Below, one piece after another: positions 59,915 to 64,000 of a DNA stretch of 64,000 nt. Each line of letters begins with the position of its first letter. The stretch's first letter is position 1. Made by a program: the position numbers and the translations under genes. This DNA is from Amycolatopsis sp. NBC_01480 (GTDB taxonomy: Bacteria > Actinomycetota > Actinomycetes > Mycobacteriales > Pseudonocardiaceae): the NCBI RefSeq assembly GCF_036227205.1, contig NZ_CP109442.1, positions 1,674,001 through 1,738,000 of the forward strand, read 5' to 3'. The notes beneath the pieces were generated by a model. It did no database searches. It was not told where the DNA came from and saw only the letters and a program-made list of their open reading frames with translations.

Positions 59915-61354
59915 ATGGCCACCACGACCGCCGCGATCTGGCGCGACACCGAGCGCTGCTATCGCGCCGTCACCGCCCGCGACCCGCGGTTCGACGGCCA
60001 GTTCATCATGGCCGTCCGCACCACCGGCATCTACTGCCGGCCGTCCTGCCCGGCGCTCACGCCGAAGGCCCAGAACGTGCGCTTCTACCCGACGTCGGCC
60101 GCCGCCCAGGCCAACGGCTACCGCGCGTGCCGCCGCTGCCTGCCGGACGCCGTGCCCGGCTCGCCCGACTGGAACGTCCGCGCCGACCTCGCCGCACGCG
60201 CCATGCGCCTGATCTCCGACGGCCTCGTCGAGCGCGAGGGCGTGCCCGGCCTGGCGAAGCGGCTCGGCTACTCGGAACGCCAGCTCGGACGCGTCCTCAC
60301 CGCCGAACTCGGCGCCGGTCCGCTCGCGCTCGCCCGGGCCCACCGCGCGCATTCCGCGCGGCTGCTGATCGAGATGTCCGGGCTGCCGCTCACCGACGTC
60401 GCGTTCGCCGCCGGGTTCTCCAGCGTCCGGCAGTTCAACGAGACGATCCGCGAGGTGTTCGCGACAACGCCTTCGCAGCTTCGCGCCGCGAGCCTCCGTC
60501 GTGGACGGCGCAAGGGCGACGAGCCCGGAGGCGCGACGCGGCTCAGCCTGCGCCTGCCGTTCCGCGCACCGTTCGACGCCCAGGGAGTGCTTCGTTACCA
60601 CGCCTCGCAGGCGATCCCGGGCGTCGAAGCCGTCACGGAGGACGGCGGCGAGATCACCGGTTACGGCCGCACGCTGCGGCTCCCGCACGGCGGCGGCGCG
60701 GCCTGGCTCGCCCCGCGGCCGGATCACGTCCGCTGTGACCTGGGCCTGGCCGACCTGCGGGACCTGAGCAGCGCGGTCACGCGGGTCCGGCGTCTGCTGG
60801 ACCTGGACGCCGACCCCGAGGCCGTCGCCCGGACCCTCGGCGCGGACCCGGCACTCGCACCGCTGGTCGCCGAAACGCCGGGCATCCGCGTGCCCGGCGC
60901 CGTCGACGGCCCAGAACTCCTGCTGCGGACGCTGCTCGGGCCGGCCGCCACGGCGCTGGCCGCCGAGCTGGGCGAGCCAGTCCCGCCGGCGGACCCGCCG
61001 CTGGACCCGCTGACCACCCTGTTCCCGACGGCCGCCCAGATCGCCGACGCCGGCGTGGGACCGCAGGCCAAGGCCATCGCCGCGGCGATCGCGCACGGCA
61101 GCCTCGACCCGCACGTCGGCCGCGATCCCGCCGAGCTGCGGGCCGAGCTGCTCGCGCACAGCGTCGACGCCCCGACCGCCGACTACGTGCTGATGCGCGT
61201 CCTCGGCGCACCCGACGTGCTGCTGACCGCCGACGCCGCCGTGCACCGCGGGGCAACGGCACTGGGCGTCGACCTGACCGAATCGGCCCGCGGCTGGCAG
61301 CCGTGGAGTTCGTACGCCGGGATGTACTTGGCGCGCGCCGGCAAACGTTCCTGA
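59915..61354 (+). CDS. Ada metal-binding/AraC HTH/AlkA DNA repair fusion
   Basis: Protein of 479 residues. The Ada zinc domain has Cys41, Cys45, Cys72 and Cys75 (YCRPSCP ... ACRRC), where the first cysteine takes methyl groups from phosphotriesters. An AraC-type HTH spans about 85-190. An AlkA N-domain and HhH-GPD glycosylase follow (230-479), with the catalytic-Asp region TADAAVHRG and WQPWSSYAGMYL near the end. It combines sensing of methylation damage with 3-methyladenine glycosylase. The C-terminal O6-methyltransferase of E. coli Ada is absent. ATG at 59915. Confidence 0.93.
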   Translation: MATTTAAIWRDTERCYRAVTARDPRFDGQFIMAVRTTGIYCRPSCPALTPKAQNVRFYPTSAAAQANGYRACRRCLPDAVPGSPDWNVRADLAARAMRLISDGLVEREGVPGLAKRLGYSERQLGRVLTAELGAGPLALARAHRAHSARLLIEMSGLPLTDVAFAAGFSSVRQFNETIREVFATTPSQLRAASLRRGRRKGDEPGGATRLSLRLPFRAPFDAQGVLRYHASQAIPGVEAVTEDGGEITGYGRTLRLPHGGGAAWLAPRPDHVRCDLGLADLRDLSSAVTRVRRLLDLDADPEAVARTLGADPALAPLVAETPGIRVPGAVDGPELLLRTLLGPAATALAAELGEPVPPADPPLDPLTTLFPTAAQIADAGVGPQAKAIAAAIAHGSLDPHVGRDPAELRAELLAHSVDAPTADYVLMRVLGAPDVLLTADAAVHRGATALGVDLTESARGWQPWSSYAGMYLARAGKRS

Positions 61355-61578
61355 GAACGGCTTTCAGGTCCACTTCGGACACCACGGCCAAAACTTCACT
61401 GGCCGCGGGCGAGCTGGACACCTTTGACGACACCGAGGCCCGCCGCCGCTCGGATGCCTTCCGCGAGCAGGCATCGGACCTGCCGCGCAAGTTCCCCGCA
61501 TGCCACCCAGTCAGTTGCCTCGCGCGCCACCTGGGGCAGCGACGCCAAGCACCGGCTACTCAGCCACGATGCGGTTCA
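61355..61578. other. Gene-free spacer
   Basis: Between the convergent Ada/AlkA and sbcC genes. I see no strong hairpin, repeat or coding frame. Confidence 0.5.
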
Positions 61579-64000
61579 CTAGGCCGTGCGCACCTCCACC
61601 TTCGATCCCGTACGAGCCTTGCGGACCCGCAGCCGGGTCGGGATGCGCTGGCGCAGTTCCTCGACGTGCGAGACCAGGCCGACCACCCGGCCCCCGGCGC
61701 GCAGCTCGTCCAGGATGTTCATCACGACGTCCAGCGTCTCCGCGTCGAGGGTGCCGAAGCCCTCGTCGACGAACAACGTGTCGAGCAGCGCGCCGCCGGT
61801 CTCGGCCGCGACCACGTCGGCCAGCCCGAGCGCCAGCGACAACGAAGCCAGGAAGGACTCACCGCCGGACAGTGTTTTGGCCGGGCGGATCGCCCCCGAA
61901 TAGTCGTCCAGCACGTCGAGGCCCAGCCCGCCACGGGTGCCGCGCGCGCCCGCCGCGTCGGAGTGCACGAACGAGTACCGGCCCTGGCTCATCGTGCGCA
62001 GCCGCGCGGTCGCCGCGAGCGCGACCTCCTCCAGCCGCGCCGCCAGCACGTACGACCGCAGCGACATCTTCCGCGCGTTCTGCCCGCGCCCATTGACCAC
62101 TTCGGACAGTGCGCGCAGCTCCGCGTATTCCTCTTCGATCGGCTCGAGCCCGGCCAGCACCTTGCTCATCCGCCCGGCCAGCCGGGTCAGCTCACGATGC
62201 TGCGCCGTGACGGCCTGCAGCGTCGAAAACGCCCCCTCCGCCGTGGCCCGCGCGGACCTCGCGGCTTCGCTCGCGGGCCCGACCTCGACAACGTCGTCGG
62301 GCGAGATGCCGAACAGCTCGGGCTGGGCCAGCAGCTCACGCGCACCCGCGGCCATGGCCTCCGCCTCCGCGAGCCCCTGCTCCAGCTTCGTCACCTGTTC
62401 TTCAGACCTCGCGGCGCCGCGCATCTCCTCTAGCGACAAGAATCCCTTGGCGTGCAAGGAGATCTCGACGAGATCCTGTTGTTCGGCGAGCCGGCTCACC
62501 GAACCCGCGACGGCCGTACGCGCCTCGGCCACCGCGTCCAGCGCCCCGGCCAGCGTCAGCAGATGACGTCGGCGCGCGGTCACGTCAGGGAACTCGCCGC
62601 GGCCGGCGACCAGCCGTCGTTCACGCTCGTCGAGCCGGTCCTGCAACGAGCGGACCTCGGCCGTCGCCTCGGTGGCGGCGGTCTCGGCGAGCCGCCGCTG
62701 CTCCGCGAGCTTCTCCGCGTCCTGCTCCAGCGTGACGACCTGCTTCGCCAGCCGGTCCTTCCGCGCGGCCTGCTCGGACAGCGCGCTGACGGTCGCCCGT
62801 GCCTCAGCCAGCTCGGCCGCGACGGACTCCGCAGTGCGCTCGCCCAGCCGCTCCCGCAACGCCTCCAGCCGGGCCTTCGCCTCCTCCAGCGCCGAGACGA
62901 CGCGCTGCCGCAAGGCCTCCGCCTGCTGCTCGGCCTCTTCCGCCGCGCGTTCCTCCGCCGGGTCGACGAGCCGCGCGCTGTGGCTCGCGGGCGCGGGGTG
63001 CTCCGCGGAACCACAAACCGGGCACGCCGCGCCGTCGGCCAGACTCGCGGCCAGCTCGGCCGCCATGCCTTCGAGCCGCCGTTCCCGCAGGTCCAGCCGA
63101 TGCTGCCGGGCCGCCTGATGACCGTCGACGACCTCACGCAGCTTCGCCTCGCCGCGTCCGACGCGCTCCACCGCCGGCGGCAGGTCGGCCGCGGCGCGCG
63201 CGATCACCGTCAGCTCTTCGACGTGGGCCTTCGCACCATCGAGCTTCGCCGCGGCTTCGGCGGCCGAAGCCGCTTCGCCGCGCAACGCCGTCAACCGCTC
63301 GGGCAACTCCCCGAGCCGGGTCGTCAGTTCGACGGCCTTGTCCTGGGCCGCACCGGCCGCCGTCTTGCGCTCGTCGCGGCGCTTCGTCTCGATCTGCTGC
63401 TGCTCGGCCTCGGCGACCAGCTCGGCGAGCGCACCCGCGTCCTCCCGCAGCGAACCGGCCCGCTCCCGCAGGTCAGCTGGGATCAGCCCGGCCGAGTCGA
63501 CCCCCAGCTCGGCCAGAGCCTGGGTGTGGTCGACCTCTGTGGCCCGCGCCTCGGCCAGCTCTGTGGTCCGCCGTTCGAGCAGCTCGGCCTCCGGCGCCAC
63601 GGCCTCCGCACGCCGGGCCGCCGCGATCTCCTCGGTCCACCCCGCGCGCTCGTCGGCCTGCTCGGCGATCTGCGCGAGCCGGGTGTGCGCGGTGCGGACG
63701 CGCCGGACCTTCTCCGCGTCCTCCTGCGCCTCGCGCAACGTGGCCTCGGCCTTGTCCGCGGTCGAACGTGCTTGCGCCGCTTCGGTTTCCGCCGCACCGG
63801 CGCGCGCCGCGACGTCCTGCAGCACGGCCTCGACCCACTCCGCCTGGTTGTCCTCCGGAGCGTCCTGTTGCGCCTCCTGGGCGTACCGCGCGACCAGCTC
63901 GCGCACGTCCTGCTGACGCTCCTGCAACGCCCGCCCGCGCTCGGCGCGCAGGTCCGCGAACCAGCGTTCGACGTCGGAAAACCGCTCCGTGCCGAACAAC
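61579..64000 (-). CDS. sbcC: Exonuclease subunit SbcC (3' part; gene runs off the window)
   Basis: SMC-like ATPase of the SbcCD nuclease, which opens DNA hairpins and processes double-strand ends. About 807 C-terminal residues are present; the Walker A end lies beyond 64000. Long Ala/Glu/Arg-rich coiled coils flank the zinc hook CPVC (about 63013-63024). The ABC signature LSGGESFLASLSLALGLAD and Walker B DTLFVDEGFGTLD are near the C-terminus, followed by the switch His in GLVSHVEEL. sbcD should lie upstream, outside the window. Confidence 0.94.
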   Translation of the reverse strand, partial: LFGTERFSDVERWFADLRAERGRALQERQQDVRELVARYAQEAQQDAPEDNQAEWVEAVLQDVAARAGAAETEAAQARSTADKAEATLREAQEDAEKVRRVRTAHTRLAQIAEQADERAGWTEEIAAARRAEAVAPEAELLERRTTELAEARATEVDHTQALAELGVDSAGLIPADLRERAGSLREDAGALAELVAEAEQQQIETKRRDERKTAAGAAQDKAVELTTRLGELPERLTALRGEAASAAEAAAKLDGAKAHVEELTVIARAAADLPPAVERVGRGEAKLREVVDGHQAARQHRLDLRERRLEGMAAELAASLADGAACPVCGSAEHPAPASHSARLVDPAEERAAEEAEQQAEALRQRVVSALEEAKARLEALRERLGERTAESVAAELAEARATVSALSEQAARKDRLAKQVVTLEQDAEKLAEQRRLAETAATEATAEVRSLQDRLDERERRLVAGRGEFPDVTARRRHLLTLAGALDAVAEARTAVAGSVSRLAEQQDLVEISLHAKGFLSLEEMRGAARSEEQVTKLEQGLAEAEAMAAGARELLAQPELFGISPDDVVEVGPASEAARSARATAEGAFSTLQAVTAQHRELTRLAGRMSKVLAGLEPIEEEYAELRALSEVVNGRGQNARKMSLRSYVLAARLEEVALAATARLRTMSQGRYSFVHSDAAGARGTRGGLGLDVLDDYSGAIRPAKTLSGGESFLASLSLALGLADVVAAETGGALLDTLFVDEGFGTLDAETLDVVMNILDELRAGGRVVGLVSHVEELRQRIPTRLRVRKARTGSKVEVRTA

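Overview
This is a GC-rich actinobacterial chromosome segment. A mycothiol gene (mshB), an MtrAB-LpqB cell-envelope system, a WhiB2-type regulator, LAXTG-type wall anchoring, an LpqW-like lipoprotein and many GTG/TTG starts point to the Pseudonocardiales. The intergenic palindromes (arms built on GGCCTCCTT/GGCCTTC, CTCGTGAGTGGCTATGCCGG and CCCCAATGTGGCG) resemble those I associate with Amycolatopsis. The genus is an inference; no rRNA gene is in the window. I see no insertion sequence, prophage, CRISPR array or tRNA gene.

Left part (1-31 kb). The gene order follows the mycobacterial block lpqB-mtrB-mtrA-tmk-sahH-permease-manA-TobH-manB-DUF3499-metallopeptidase-whiB2 (Rv3244c to Rv3260c in M. 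tuberculosis). Several cassettes interrupt it: a Rieske ferredoxin / IclR regulator / dimethylglycine-oxidase-like flavoprotein unit (4.5-8.5 kb), a HTH regulator divergent from a small membrane protein (9.2-11 kb), a 58-residue ribbon-helix-helix protein (11.2 kb), a large membrane protein and a LAXTG surface protein (13-16 kb). The mannose genes (manA, SIS-domain protein, Trm112-like protein, manB) and a 1117-residue glycosyltransferase fused to a polytopic membrane domain suggest supply and use of activated mannose for envelope glycans.

Middle part (31-46 kb). mshB and its membrane neighbour, a complete family-5 peptide ABC importer (binding protein, two permeases, two ATPases), an LpqW-like lipoprotein, an MFS exporter and typA resemble the typA-lpqW-mshB neighbourhood (Rv1165-Rv1171) with the ABC operon inserted. 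Upstream of typA there is an iron-box-like sequence (16 of 19 matches to the DtxR/IdeR consensus) 40 bp before a 52-residue, lysine- and cysteine-rich protein. Next comes an auxiliary-type trpS preceded by an apparent transcription attenuator: a leaderless 19-residue leader peptide with Trp-Trp and four mutually complementary 7-nt segments ending in a terminator.

Right part (46-64 kb). A two-component system diverges from an operon for a LolA-like secreted protein and an ABC-2 exporter. A thiamine ABC importer is headed by a clear TPP riboswitch. Two single-span micro-proteins and a decayed three-gene cassette (one frameshifted gene, one upstream remnant) form the most accessory stretch. A Doc/ribbon-helix-helix toxin-antitoxin pair with a 16-bp-arm operator, ychF, an Ada/AlkA-type DNA repair fusion and the 3' part of sbcC complete the window. 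Bases 1-134 hold no gene that I can support.

Many starts follow a TANNNT box by 7-8 nt, which suggests leaderless transcripts are common here. Convergent gene pairs are nearly always separated by long perfect hairpins.
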